In this document: one piece after another, positions 17,956-26,943 of the stretch | Numbering within the stretch: position 1 is the stretch's first letter | Layout of the letters: each line of letters begins with the position of its first letter | DNA from: Methanosarcina vacuolata Z-761 | GTDB taxonomy: Archaea; Halobacteriota; Methanosarcinia; Methanosarcinales; Methanosarcinaceae | Direction of reading: 5' to 3' | DNA length: 64,000 bases | Assembly (NCBI RefSeq): GCF_000969905.1 | Contig: NZ_CP009520.1 | Location: forward strand, 1,426,001 to 1,490,000 | The notes under the pieces: model-generated | Seen by the model: the letters and a program-made list of their open reading frames with translations, nothing else | What the model was told of the DNA's origin: nothing | The model's database searches: none | Translations under genes and position numbers: made by a program

Positions 17956-18927
17956 TCAGGGCCCTGCTTCGGTAAGGATGCCTTTTACTTCATTTAAATC
18001 TGCAATAAGTTCTGAAACACTTGATTCCCCAATATACTTCATGAAATTTTGCTCTTCCTCAGGGCACAGGTCTTCGCTTTCCAGCAACTCTTGAATCAGG
18101 TTATTTCCAAAAATGCCAGGAGCAGGGTTTTCACTTTCAGTTTTTCTCTTTTCAGGAATTTTATATTCTTTATCATTATCTTCTAAAGCAAGTCTTTTAT
18201 TTTCTCCGTTTTCATAATTTTCTAAATCAGCCTCGACAGTTTCTGGTTTGTCTGTATTTTCCAGAAAAGCAATTTCTTCAGCTTTTTTTCTCATATCATC
18301 GAAATCAGCTCTTTCATCGCCTTTCACATCATTTTTTTCGCTGGCAGAATCTGCTTCTTCTTTAACCCCTATCTCTGTTATATTGGCCTCTTCGATTTCA
18401 ACGGTTTCTTTTGATTCAAGAGATTTATCGGAGCCTTCAACTTTTTTACCTGTTTGGCTATTTATCCTCTCTGAAATTCCGGCATATTCTTTTTGCAAAG
18501 AATCAGTTTCAACTTCAAGAGATCTGGATACTTCTTGATGCATATTTCTGCGAAGCGGCGGAAAGATTTCCTCTCTCCAGATAAACTCAGATATTTCTTC
18601 TCTTTTTTTGTCTTCGGTTTCTTGACGCTGATCAGTCCGGGACTCAAATTCTTTCTTTTCAATCCGGGATTCAAGTTCTTTCTTTTCAACCCAGGATTCA
18701 AGTTCTTTCTTTTCAATCTGGGATTCCAATTCTTTCTTTTCCCTAAACAGTTTCCTGATTTTGATTTCAACCTCCTTTTTACTTTTTATCAAATCCCCAA
18801 GTTCCATATCATCTTGGCTCCCAGGCTTAGATATCAAATGCTTCAATTCGTTAACTTTTAGAAATTTGAATCCATTGATTTTTAGATTTTTTAGCCCTTT
18901 AATTCTCAAGTTATTTAATGCATCCAT
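17956..18927 (-). CDS. Unknown acidic coiled-coil protein at the end of the archaellum operon
   Basis: A 323-residue protein that I do not recognise. The N-terminus is a run of alternating LKNLKINGFKFLKVNELKHL-type repeats. A long coiled coil follows, with four 9-residue repeats of the EKKELESxI type (27-bp DNA repeats) at about residues 78-113. A very acidic middle section (Glu/Asp/Lys) leads to a C-terminal helical domain (EEEQNFMKYIGESSVSELIA). The frame extends to 18945, but ATG 18927 has GGGAGGT at proper spacing. It follows arlJ by about 200 bp (a tandem repeat) on the same strand. It could be an accessory cytosolic component of the archaellum motor, or unrelated. Confidence 0.7.
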   Translation of the reverse strand: MDALNNLRIKGLKNLKINGFKFLKVNELKHLISKPGSQDDMELGDLIKSKKEVEIKIRKLFREKKELESQIEKKELESWVEKKELESRIEKKEFESRTDQRQETEDKKREEISEFIWREEIFPPLRRNMHQEVSRSLEVETDSLQKEYAGISERINSQTGKKVEGSDKSLESKETVEIEEANITEIGVKEEADSASEKNDVKGDERADFDDMRKKAEEIAFLENTDKPETVEADLENYENGENKRLALEDNDKEYKIPEKRKTESENPAPGIFGNNLIQELLESEDLCPEEEQNFMKYIGESSVSELIADLNEVKGILTEAGP

Positions 18928-18968
18928 TCTGTTACCTCCCACCAACCCTGAATTTTTCTTTTAGCTCT

Positions 18969-19122
18969 TTTAGTTCAAATTTACATTTAGTTCAAATTTA
19001 TATTTAGTTCCAATTTATATTTAGTTCAAATTTATATTTAGTTCAAATTTATATTTAGTTCAAATTTATATTTAGTTCAAATTTACATTTAGTTCAAATT
19101 TGCATTTAGTTCAAATTTGCGT
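18969..19122. repeat. 17-bp tandem repeat, about 9 copies
   Basis: Copies of AGTTCAAATTTATATTT, with a few T/C and C/G changes, fill the whole gap between arlJ and the coiled-coil gene. Confidence 0.95.
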
Positions 19123-19133
19123 TTTTCAATTTA

Positions 19134-20699
19134 TCACATCTGAAATGTAAATACCCCTGATACAACCGGCGGGACAATGATTATGCATAGCCCGGAAATT
19201 CCTGACATCAAGCCTCCATAGAAAAAGAGCTTACAGTTTCCTCCACCCTCGACAATTTTTACTACAAGAGTATTTGAAATTGTTAAAATAAGCACCACGG
19301 AAAGGGTAAATGTATAAAGCAACGGTATGCTTTCAGTAACATTGAACATGCTCATCCCCATTCCGGAAGCGCCTCCCTGAATCGAAGAATAAGACTCATT
19401 CATTCCAGAAACGAGCCCGCTAAATTTGGAAATTATCTCGATTATAAAGATTAGAAGCCCGATCATAACAACATGGAGAGTTATGGCAAGGCCGCGAAAA
19501 CCGGAACTGACCAGCTGTCTTTTCATCCTGAGAAGTACAATAGAAAGACTTGAGGATGAGACTATTTCTCCTATTTCGGCAGGGTCTCCTCCAAGCTCAA
19601 CTGCGTCCGTGAAGATCCTTGAGCATCGGTTGATCAGTTCGGAACCTGTTTCTCCTATGAATTTATCCCAGCAGAGCTTCGATTTAAGTCCCAGGGAAAG
19701 CCCTGCATCTAATTCCTCAACTCCCGGCCTGAGGCCGCCTATAGTTTCTTTATCAAGGTCCTCCATTGCACTTCGAATAGTGATTCCTGTTGTTCCTGCA
19801 AGAGTGCCCAGGGTCTTCACAAATGCGGGAAAACTACTATCTCTTTCATTGACATTTCGGTCGTCTATCATCGCAAAGAAGCCTATCGGAAGCGTAAAGA
19901 AAGTTATTGCAAGCAAAATATACTGGAGCTCTGTACCGATTAGAATGAGAACAATGACCGAAATTGCTCCCAGCGGAAGCAAAATCCGACTCAAAAACCT
20001 GATAATTTCCTGTTCCTTTGACCGCCTGCTCAGGGTATGAAGCTTCTTTTCAGCAGGAGCGGCTTTATATATAATAAAAAGCGCAATCCCACAGATAAAA
20101 ACAGTTAGTAATACAACAAGAAAAGCAATTGTTCCGATATTTGTTATATTATAGATCATGACTGAAACAAGAATTATAGTAACAACAAGGGTTACGGACA
20201 CCATCAGGGCAGTATATCCATCGGTCCATTTTTTCAGGGATTCGATACTTCTTTCATATTCATTGGAAAATATTTCTTCCCTTGTTAGTTTTTCTTGCTT
20301 CAGAAAGTTTTTTTCCGGTTCTCCAGACGAAAGAATATTTGACATTCGTCCAAAAAGCTTTGAAAGGTACTCGTCCTGCAATCGCTGAGATATATATTTG
20401 CAGGCTTTTGCATATGCATAGCCCCATTTTGAGGCAAGGTTATGAATCTGCCTGAAATATTTTGAAGCTTCATACTCTTTCTGAGAGCCTGCATAATCGA
20501 AAATCCTATCTCTTTCAATATCAGCCGTTGAAATCGCTGCCATATAAGTAAGAAGGAAGAGCATATCGTCATTTACTCTTTCAACAACCTTTGTGTCCTT
20601 CAGTTGCCGTGCAAGATTAAAGTAGCCCTCAAACCCATGCTGGTTAGCTTCTGCTTTCAGGTACGCAAGTTTCTCCTCAGGTCTCATGACATTTCTCAT
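19134..20699 (-). CDS. arlJ: Archaellum assembly membrane protein ArlJ (FlaJ)
   Basis: The polytopic membrane platform of the archaellum motor, homologous to GspF/PilC of type IV pilus systems. Its 521 residues comprise a cytosolic N-terminal domain (about 1-165), two membrane segments at about 170-215, a further pair at about 240-285, a large cytosolic loop, and three to four hydrophobic segments from about 400 to the end. The start ATG 20699 overlaps the arlI stop by 4 bp (ATGA), so motor ATPase and platform are translationally coupled. The length agrees with archaellum FlaJ proteins. Confidence 0.93.
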   Translation of the reverse strand: MRNVMRPEEKLAYLKAEANQHGFEGYFNLARQLKDTKVVERVNDDMLFLLTYMAAISTADIERDRIFDYAGSQKEYEASKYFRQIHNLASKWGYAYAKACKYISQRLQDEYLSKLFGRMSNILSSGEPEKNFLKQEKLTREEIFSNEYERSIESLKKWTDGYTALMVSVTLVVTIILVSVMIYNITNIGTIAFLVVLLTVFICGIALFIIYKAAPAEKKLHTLSRRSKEQEIIRFLSRILLPLGAISVIVLILIGTELQYILLAITFFTLPIGFFAMIDDRNVNERDSSFPAFVKTLGTLAGTTGITIRSAMEDLDKETIGGLRPGVEELDAGLSLGLKSKLCWDKFIGETGSELINRCSRIFTDAVELGGDPAEIGEIVSSSSLSIVLLRMKRQLVSSGFRGLAITLHVVMIGLLIFIIEIISKFSGLVSGMNESYSSIQGGASGMGMSMFNVTESIPLLYTFTLSVVLILTISNTLVVKIVEGGGNCKLFFYGGLMSGISGLCIIIVPPVVSGVFTFQM

Positions 20700-22510
20700 G
20701 ATATTAAACCAGCCTCCTCAATCTGGATCAAAGTATTGAAGAGATCGTAGAAGTTGGTAATTTTCGCCTGATGGATCTTCTTGAGTATTTTTCCTTTCCT
20801 TTCAAGTTCGGAATATATTTTTCGGACCTGGTTTTCCGGAATTCCCATACGCGGAGCAATCTTTTGTTCCAGCAAATATGAATTATTTTTTCCCGTAAAT
20901 TTGAAAGTATCTGTTGCAGGGTCCCACTTAAATATGTCCATGAAATTGAAAGCCTGATTATAGGAATCATAGCCTACGATTTCGTTTATGCTCAGGACTC
21001 TCCTTCCCATCCCTTTTCCAGGGATATTTACCGCGCTCTGGATGATAACCACATTCAGGTTATCTACATAGTTCTTGGGAACATTGATAGGGTCTCCTGT
21101 TAGCCTTTGAATGAGTTTTTCGACGGATGCGGCATGGAAAGTAGACATGACAGGGTGCCCTGTTTGCATAGCCTGAAAAGCAATGCTGCCTTCTACTCCA
21201 CGGATTTCTCCGATTATAATCTCATTTGGGCGCTGGCGAAGGGCAGCTTTTAACAGGTCAAACATCGAGACATCAGACCCGCTATCCTCTCTTGTAGTCC
21301 TTGTAACCTCTCTGGTCCAGTTCTTGTGGGGAACCTGCAGTTCCGGCGTGTCTTCAATAGAAACTATTTTTGACTCCGGGGGAAGAAAAGTAGTTATTGC
21401 ATTCATCATAGTGGTCTTTCCGGAAGCCGTTTCCCCCGAAATAAAGCAGTTCATCCCTGCCCTCAGCATCATCCACATATATGCAGCCATAATGTAGTCA
21501 ATTGTCCCAAAGTCAATAAGCTCAAGAATAGAAATCGGAGTTCCCATAAATTTCCTTATGGTAAAATTGCTCCCCCTTCTGGATACATCTTCTCCGAACA
21601 CAATGTTAATCCTTGACCCGTCCGGAAGAGCGGTATCAACTATAGGATCTCGATATGTGATTGGCTTTCCTACCTTCTCGGACATCTGTATTATAAAAGA
21701 GTTAAGTTCCTCAGTCTCCTGAAACGTAATTGCTGTTTTAAGGGACGAAAATACCTTATGCTCGACGAAAACCCTCCCAAGCCCACTGCAACTTATATCT
21801 TCTATATTTGAGTCCAGCAACAGAGGTTCGAGCATTCCCATTCCGATCTTGTCCCTTATCATAAGATATTTGATAGCTTGAAATTCTTCAGGAGTTACCC
21901 GGATGTTTTCCCATTTTTTCATTTTGAAGACTTTACCGGCTTCTTTTAAATTTCCAATCAATCCGAGCCTCAATTTGTCATTTTTCTCTCTCGTGACTGT
22001 TTTATTTCCCTCAAGACCTTTACTTTTTTTTTCTGCACTTTCGTTTACGTGTTCTTCTATAATGCAAACCTTTTCAAGGGCCCTTTCCAGAAGTTTTTTC
22101 TTTTCTTCCAGGTCCTTAGTATCAACATCCTCATCATGTATAACGTCGATAAGCAGCTTTTCTACAGCCTCAAGTGTGCTGTCCATATCCTGAAAAAGAC
22201 AGGGTTCTATCGGGATATAGTAATTTCTTATGTCTTCTTTATCAGGATAAATGTGAACGGCAAGTCCTTTTCCAATAGGATAAATTAGGTTTGGGTGTCT
22301 GATACCTTTCATAGCTCTTGAGATCTTTAAATGGAACTCCGGGATTTCGACTTGTTCCAGAGGAAGTCGGCATATATAATCAAGAATGTGACTATTTTCT
22401 TCCCTGCCCACAAATTCCCGCAATTCTGAAGTAAGTCTCAAACGTACATCCTCTCTGGAGCGCTTTCCATTTACCGGTGCAGGCAACGGGTTGAAAGGTA
22501 GAGCGTCCAT
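20696..22510 (-). CDS. arlI: Archaellum motor ATPase ArlI (FlaI)
   Basis: A type II/IV secretion-superfamily ATPase that drives both assembly and rotation of the archaellum. Its 604 residues carry an N-terminal domain, then Walker A GETASGKT (in CFISGETASGKTTMM), the Asp box SIEDTPELQVPHKNW, Walker B NEIIIGEIRG and the His box TGHPVMSTFHA, in the usual order. A long charged insertion (about residues 140-185, with coiled-coil character) precedes the catalytic half. It stands between arlH and arlJ. Confidence 0.95.
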   Translation of the reverse strand: MDALPFNPLPAPVNGKRSREDVRLRLTSELREFVGREENSHILDYICRLPLEQVEIPEFHLKISRAMKGIRHPNLIYPIGKGLAVHIYPDKEDIRNYYIPIEPCLFQDMDSTLEAVEKLLIDVIHDEDVDTKDLEEKKKLLERALEKVCIIEEHVNESAEKKSKGLEGNKTVTREKNDKLRLGLIGNLKEAGKVFKMKKWENIRVTPEEFQAIKYLMIRDKIGMGMLEPLLLDSNIEDISCSGLGRVFVEHKVFSSLKTAITFQETEELNSFIIQMSEKVGKPITYRDPIVDTALPDGSRINIVFGEDVSRRGSNFTIRKFMGTPISILELIDFGTIDYIMAAYMWMMLRAGMNCFISGETASGKTTMMNAITTFLPPESKIVSIEDTPELQVPHKNWTREVTRTTREDSGSDVSMFDLLKAALRQRPNEIIIGEIRGVEGSIAFQAMQTGHPVMSTFHAASVEKLIQRLTGDPINVPKNYVDNLNVVIIQSAVNIPGKGMGRRVLSINEIVGYDSYNQAFNFMDIFKWDPATDTFKFTGKNNSYLLEQKIAPRMGIPENQVRKIYSELERKGKILKKIHQAKITNFYDLFNTLIQIEEAGLIS

Positions 22511-22570
22511 TTTAAATCCTCATTCGAGCCTTCTTTCTTAAGAGCATTTTTTCCGGATGTTTTTCCTCTT

Positions 22571-23356
22571 TCAGGCTTTGACTTTCGAAACTGGAATTAT
22601 TTTAAGTCCACATTCACTGTTCACATCAAAACTTAACATATTTCCAGTAGTTTTTCTGGCACCCCTCAACTTCTGAATTTCCATAGTCTTTATCAGTTTA
22701 TCTCCGACCTGTTCAATTCTCAGTTCCAGGCATGAATCGCAAACGGATCTTAGCCTGTAAAGCACTTCCTGGGAGAATGCATACCCATGAACACTTATTA
22801 AAATAGTCTTTCCTTTATCACAAAGTTTTACACATTCCCTAAAAAAATTCAATAAGGTATTTTCAGAAGTGTTAACCGCTAAAATCGTTAAAGAATCGAT
22901 CAGGATAAGTTCTTCGTCACAGTCGTTTACGCATTTGAGCATCCTCTCTAGCAGATTATTACTTAGATCGGGATTTTCTTCAACATAGCTTGCATTTATT
23001 TCAAAAATCTTTGACCTGCCTATTATGAAATAATCTGATATGTCCTGATTCAGGCTTTCCATATTATTCAACAGGTTTCGGGAGGTTTTTTCTGTCGTCA
23101 AAGCTAAAACTTTTTTATCCTGGTTGAGAGCTCCCAACATAATCTGCTGCATGAAAATTGATTTTCCACTACCTTTTGCTCCTTCGAGAAGGCATAAAGA
23201 ACCTGCGGGTATGCCTCCTTCCAGTTTCTTATCAATTTCCAGATTTCCTGAGGATATGAATTCTAAGGGTTTCTTCTCAGTTTCCGATTTATCTGATACC
23301 TCTTCACAAAATGCTTCATTTTCAAGAAATAAAGCCTCTTCCGAACTTACTCCCAT
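22571..23356 (-). CDS. arlH: Archaellum ATP-binding protein ArlH (FlaH)
   Basis: A RecA/KaiC-like ATP-binding protein that forms a ring on ArlI and regulates the motor. In its 261 residues, the P-loop GAKGSGKS follows LEIDKKLEGGIPAGSLCLLE, and the Walker B-like strand is EELILIDSLTIL. A 30-residue acidic N-terminal extension precedes the core. The order arlF-arlH-arlI-arlJ is conserved in all archaellum operons. A 27-bp tandem repeat separates it from arlF. Confidence 0.93.
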   Translation of the reverse strand: MGVSSEEALFLENEAFCEEVSDKSETEKKPLEFISSGNLEIDKKLEGGIPAGSLCLLEGAKGSGKSIFMQQIMLGALNQDKKVLALTTEKTSRNLLNNMESLNQDISDYFIIGRSKIFEINASYVEENPDLSNNLLERMLKCVNDCDEELILIDSLTILAVNTSENTLLNFFRECVKLCDKGKTILISVHGYAFSQEVLYRLRSVCDSCLELRIEQVGDKLIKTMEIQKLRGARKTTGNMLSFDVNSECGLKIIPVSKVKA

Positions 23357-23442
23357 ACTTTTCCTCTCTCCCTTTTTTCAAAGATCAACTAATTTTTTAT
23401 CTCCTTAGTTATCTAATTCAACTCATTGACTTAGCCTGAATA

Positions 23443-23579
23443 ATTCTGGCCTATCAAACCAGTTATCTAATTCTGGCATATCAAATTAGTACTCTAAATC
23501 TGGCCTATCAAACCAGTACTCTAAATCTGGCCTATCAAATCAGCACTCTAAATCTGGCCTATCAAACCAGTACTCTAAT
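23443..23579. repeat. 27-bp tandem repeat, 5 copies, inside the archaellum operon
   Basis: Copies of a 27-bp unit containing CTGGCCTATCAAACCAGTAC occupy the gap between arlF and arlH. CTGG and CCAG within the unit can pair, so each copy could form a small hairpin in the message. Confidence 0.9.
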
Positions 23580-24092
23580 TCATGCGTTAAAATATCCTGA
23601 AGCCTTTACTCCATTTGGGGCAGCCACCAGCAGCCAGTTTACACTCTTGTTTTCCAGGGAATCTTCGAGCAAAATCTGCAGTTCCATCTCCTCACCAGGA
23701 TCAAGAATTCCGGGATTTACCAGATCTGGACTTATATTTCCCACAGTCCATTTGTTTTCTAATGCGTCTGAATCTCCCTGGTAGGGAACCCATATGGTTT
23801 TTGCAATGCCGGCTGTGTTGGAGTACTTCACTATCACGTCCATATAATCATAGTCTCCTACCTTTGTGGAGCCCGTATTATTAAGGGACACGAAAATGCC
23901 GGCCTCATTTGCAGAGATATTTGTAATTTCGATGTCGGTTTTCATTATCTCATTCTCATTTTCCTGCATTTCCATTACTGAATTTGCAAGAACGTCTGCC
24001 ATGTAAAACCCCCCGCTTGAGCAGACATAAGATGCCAGGAGGAGAATTGCAACCGAAAGCATTGATGCAATAACCGTTCCGAACCCCATCAT
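23580..24092 (-). CDS. arlF: Archaellum stator-type protein ArlF (FlaF)
   Basis: A pseudoperiplasmic archaellum component of 170 residues that binds the S-layer and is thought to anchor the stator. The N-terminal membrane segment is MGFGTVIASMLSVAILLLAS. After it comes a beta-sandwich domain of archaellin type (TDIEITNISANEAGIFVSLNNTGSTKV, then LVNPGILDPGEEMELQILL). Assignment as F rather than G rests on the MGF start and on the G-F-H-I-J order known for the crenarchaeal/Methanosarcina type of archaellum operon. The start overlaps the arlG stop by 4 bp. Confidence 0.82.
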   Translation of the reverse strand: MMGFGTVIASMLSVAILLLASYVCSSGGFYMADVLANSVMEMQENENEIMKTDIEITNISANEAGIFVSLNNTGSTKVGDYDYMDVIVKYSNTAGIAKTIWVPYQGDSDALENKWTVGNISPDLVNPGILDPGEEMELQILLEDSLENKSVNWLLVAAPNGVKASGYFNA

Positions 24093-24583
24093 GACACCGT
24101 AAAATAGGCCTCTTCAGAAACCCCATTGTATGCACTAAATTTAATGAAATACTTCACTCTGCTGACAGGCACATCAACCGGCTTTAATCTGATCTGCAGT
24201 GTTTCCCCTTTGTCCCAGTTATCGTCATTGTTTTGCTCTATTGAGTAGTTCCAACAAGGAGCCAGACTTCCATTCTCATCATATGGTATTCTTTCAAATT
24301 TCCCGACCTCCCCAAAAAAAAGGTCCGATCTCGGTATCAAACCGGAAGATATCCCCTTAGGTCCCACGTTTTTAACCCATATGTGAATCTCTGAACCTTC
24401 ATCGGCAGTTGTCTCATGTAATATTTCAAAATCGGTCTGGATCTGGTCTCCCATTGCATTAGTACGGCTGATTATAGGGTCTCCTGCAGAAATTACAGAC
24501 GGGTATACAACTGAAACAAATGAAAATGCACAGATAATGGATGCTATTGTTAGAATCGCAGAGCTTATCGCTTCCCCACTCAT
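24089..24583 (-). CDS. arlG: Archaellum protein ArlG (FlaG)
   Basis: A partner of ArlF in the cell envelope, 164 residues. A short N-terminus (MSGEAISSAILTIASIICAF) leads into one membrane helix and then a beta-sandwich domain (EGSEIHIWVKNVGPKGIS). The frame is open up to 24757, but the upstream 58 codons look like non-coding sequence, and ATG 24583 starts directly before the membrane helix, with GGGGT 6 nt upstream. It is followed by arlF with a 4-bp overlap. ArlF/ArlG identities could be swapped if only sequence is considered. Confidence 0.8.
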   Translation of the reverse strand: MSGEAISSAILTIASIICAFSFVSVVYPSVISAGDPIISRTNAMGDQIQTDFEILHETTADEGSEIHIWVKNVGPKGISSGLIPRSDLFFGEVGKFERIPYDENGSLAPCWNYSIEQNNDDNWDKGETLQIRLKPVDVPVSRVKYFIKFSAYNGVSEEAYFTVS

Positions 24584-24763
24584 TCTTCGACCCCGTCTTA
24601 CTTTCTGGTTTCCCTTATCAGTTTGAATAAACTCAGGTAAGTTTGAAAAAACATAAACCAATTTGAATGAGCATATAGCAGTTAGATAATAGTGATATCT
24701 CAACCTGTTTATGTCAGAAATATCGATTATGCCAGTATCATTGATTCTGTCTGACAATAACGG

Positions 24764-24842
24764 TTAAATTATACAGTATTTACCTAAGTTTACTGACACT
24801 AATTAAATTATACAGTATTTGCCTTAGTTTACTGACACTAAT
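24764..24842. repeat. 39-bp tandem duplication
   Basis: Two copies of a 39-bp unit starting TTAAATTATACAGTATTTAC lie between arlCE and arlG, each ending ACTGACACTAA. The rest of the 24584-24919 gap shows nothing recognisable. Confidence 0.9.
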
Positions 24843-24919
24843 AATGATTAACTGGTATTAATTTGAACATTTGATCTGCTTTTCAGTCAATTTGATGGTT
24901 CGTACATCTAGTCGGTTTC

Positions 24920-25609
24920 TTAGTTCGTACATTTAATTATAGAAAAATCCTGTCTTCCTTTTTTGTCTTCTCTCCAGCCGGAATCTTCGTAAAGAGGCTT
25001 TATTCCATTTTTGAATTCTCTTGGGTCGAGAATTGCACTCAATTGCGAAAGCACTGTAATATTATCTTTCATGCTAACCTTATCTTCACATGCAGGCTCT
25101 TCAATGGAAAGGTTTGCAATATTTTTGATAACATATCTGGTCTCTTCAGAAAGCGGTCCTGTAAGTGAATACAGGTCAAGCAGGACTTCCAAATTGCTGT
25201 GCCCAACTGTCCGGATGGCATAATCCACCCAGCGCATGAGCTCGACAAGGGTAAACGTATCGATTTTTCGGGATGAAATTTCAGGTTCAATAGCCTGCAT
25301 TTCCTTTGTAGGAGTTTTCTGTTGTGGAATATTTCCTTCGGGAACTTCATCTGGAGAAAGGGTTCTGACCGGTTCCTGGGCACTTTCCTTATTTTTATCA
25401 TTTTTTTCTTCATCAGCAGGCGGTTGAGTCTCCATTTCTGCCCCTTTTCCTTTTGTTTCAAGCCTTGGAACTCCATTTTTCTGGCCATTGAAAAAGGGAT
25501 TTTCATTTCTGTTTACAAGGTCCCTTATATCCACGAGTAATTCCTTTATCTCCCCTTTTACGATTTTAAGTTCAGTTTCCATATCTGTTACTCTTTTCTC
25601 CAGTTCCAT
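24920..25609 (-). CDS. Archaellum cytosolic ring protein ArlC/D/E-type (FlaCE)
   Basis: A cytosolic archaellum component that in euryarchaea links the motor to the chemotaxis machinery (through CheF). Its 229 residues comprise an N-terminal coiled coil (MELEKRVTDMETELK onwards), a Pro/Glu/Lys-rich linker, and a C-terminal FlaE-type domain (TLVELMRWVDYAIRTVGHSN, LLDLYSLTGPLSEETRYVI). The frame extends to 25684, but ATG 25609 has AGGTGG 5 nt before it and begins the coiled coil. It lies between the archaellin gene and arlG. Confidence 0.85.
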   Translation of the reverse strand: MELEKRVTDMETELKIVKGEIKELLVDIRDLVNRNENPFFNGQKNGVPRLETKGKGAEMETQPPADEEKNDKNKESAQEPVRTLSPDEVPEGNIPQQKTPTKEMQAIEPEISSRKIDTFTLVELMRWVDYAIRTVGHSNLEVLLDLYSLTGPLSEETRYVIKNIANLSIEEPACEDKVSMKDNITVLSQLSAILDPREFKNGIKPLYEDSGWREDKKGRQDFSIIKCTN

Positions 25610-25689
25610 ATTAACCACCTGAACAAAAAATGAAATTTCTTCATTTTCACATAAAAGAAGGGGGAAGTATCCCCTAAAATCCATAGGGA

Positions 25690-26295
25690 TTACTTCAGAA
25701 CCATAACCGGGTCGATCTGTGCGGGAGTTACTCTTGTTACTGGAACAATTGCACCTACCTTCGGTTTTATTTCAAGTCTGAATTCGACATTTTCCGCTTC
25801 ACCATCAGTCGCAAGCAATGCGATGTCTGGGGTAGTATTGGGTACAGTGATAGATAATTGCACTTTCTCATGCTGTTCTAGAATCGTATCGCCGTCGTTA
25901 TCCCCTATAAATAACGAACTCCATGCTACTACTGGGCTGTATATAGAACTGTCAGCATAAGATACCACCAGCATTCCATCGGTACTACTAGTTCCTATGT
26001 CCACAGGAGACTGTCCGGCTGTAAGCTGAAGGGTGACAAGTATTGTATCTACTGTATTGGGTGTAGCAGTACTTTCTTTTGCAACCACATCACCTGCAAG
26101 TTCAACTGAAGAAGTAGTCTGCTTTACACCTTCGTCGATAGTCTTCTTGGCGGTATCGGAGGTTGTAAACCCAGCCCCAAGAACCACATAAGAAAACACT
26201 GCTGCCACAACTACAAAAGCGGTCAGCACAATTGCTGATTCGAGCCCTGTAAAGGCTTTATCATCTTTTCTAAAAATGCTAAAAATTCCTTTCAT
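25690..26295 (-). CDS. arlB: Archaellin (FlaB-type filament protein)
   Basis: The filament subunit of the archaellum, 201 residues. A short class III signal peptide ends KDDKAFTG and is followed directly by the hydrophobic polymerisation helix LESAIVLTAFVVVAAVFSYV, so the prearchaellin peptidase would cut after the Gly. The remainder is a Thr/Val/Ser-rich outer domain with little Lys; one N-x-S/T site (NTT) could be glycosylated. It is the first gene of the operon, and only one archaellin gene is present here. GGAGTG precedes the start. Confidence 0.93.
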   Translation of the reverse strand: MKGIFSIFRKDDKAFTGLESAIVLTAFVVVAAVFSYVVLGAGFTTSDTAKKTIDEGVKQTTSSVELAGDVVAKESTATPNTVDTILVTLQLTAGQSPVDIGTSSTDGMLVVSYADSSIYSPVVAWSSLFIGDNDGDTILEQHEKVQLSITVPNTTPDIALLATDGEAENVEFRLEIKPKVGAIVPVTRVTPAQIDPVMVLK

Positions 26296-26327
26296 TCTAG
26301 TTCACTCCATATGTTATTTTTGAATGA

Positions 26328-26342
26328 AAGTATATAGAGAAA
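26328..26342 (-). promoter_or_regulatory. Candidate TATA box of the archaellum operon
   Basis: On the minus strand TTTCTCTATATACTTTC lies about 35-45 bp before the archaellin ATG. It is the only good TATA-like box in the near upstream region. Confidence 0.4.
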
Positions 26343-26683
26343 TTAAAGGGTCATGTTCTCAGCATGTCTATTTCTCAAGTTTAACAGAGTTTTTTGATGG
26401 GAAATGAGATATTCAGGAGCTGATCCACATGGTTCCCTATTAATTACCCCCATACACATACCCATAAATTTCCAATAGATACTAACATCTTCTGATTTAT
26501 TAACTTTTCTTAAAAATTGGAAAAGATGGTAAATGAAGATATATTAATAAAGAATTATAGAAAAGCTGTCTACAAATTTGTGAATTATTCTTAAATTTGA
26601 AGCTGCTCCCAAATTTGGAACTGTTCTGAGAAAAATCAAAATCTCCGTAAATCAGTGGAAGTGTACCGAAAACAAGAGAAAAG

Positions 26684-26901
26684 TTTGAGTTTGAGGATTT
26701 TATCCCCAAACCCTATCCTGCGTGATCACAACCCTTTTCAAAAAAGGCTTGACCGAAAACCCTGTCGCCATTTGAGTTTGAGAACCTTATCCCCAAACCC
26801 TATCCTGCGTGATCACAACCCTTTTCAAAAAAGGTTTGACCGAAAACCCTGTCGCCATTTGAGTTTGAGAACCTTATCCCCGAACCCTATCCGGCGTGAT
26901 A
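26684..26901. repeat. 87-bp tandem repeat, about 2.5 copies
   Basis: Three successive occurrences of CCCCAAACCCTATCCTGCGT (26704, 26791, 26878; the last slightly changed) show an 87-bp period. The units are over 95% alike. Each holds AACCCTTTTC followed by AAAAAAGG, a potential hairpin. 87 is a multiple of 3, so an artefactual 29-residue repeat frame appears on the plus strand. Confidence 0.95.
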
Positions 26902-26902
26902 A

Positions 26903-26942
26903 ACCGGCGCAACGGTTTGTGATCAACCGGCGCAACGGTTGC
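26903..26942 (-). terminator. Tandem small hairpins after hmgA
   Basis: Two copies of AACCGGCGCAACGGTT, each able to fold (AACCG/CGGTT), directly follow the hmgA stop codon on the minus strand. They may terminate or stabilise the hmgA message. Confidence 0.4.
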
Positions 26943-26943
26943 G

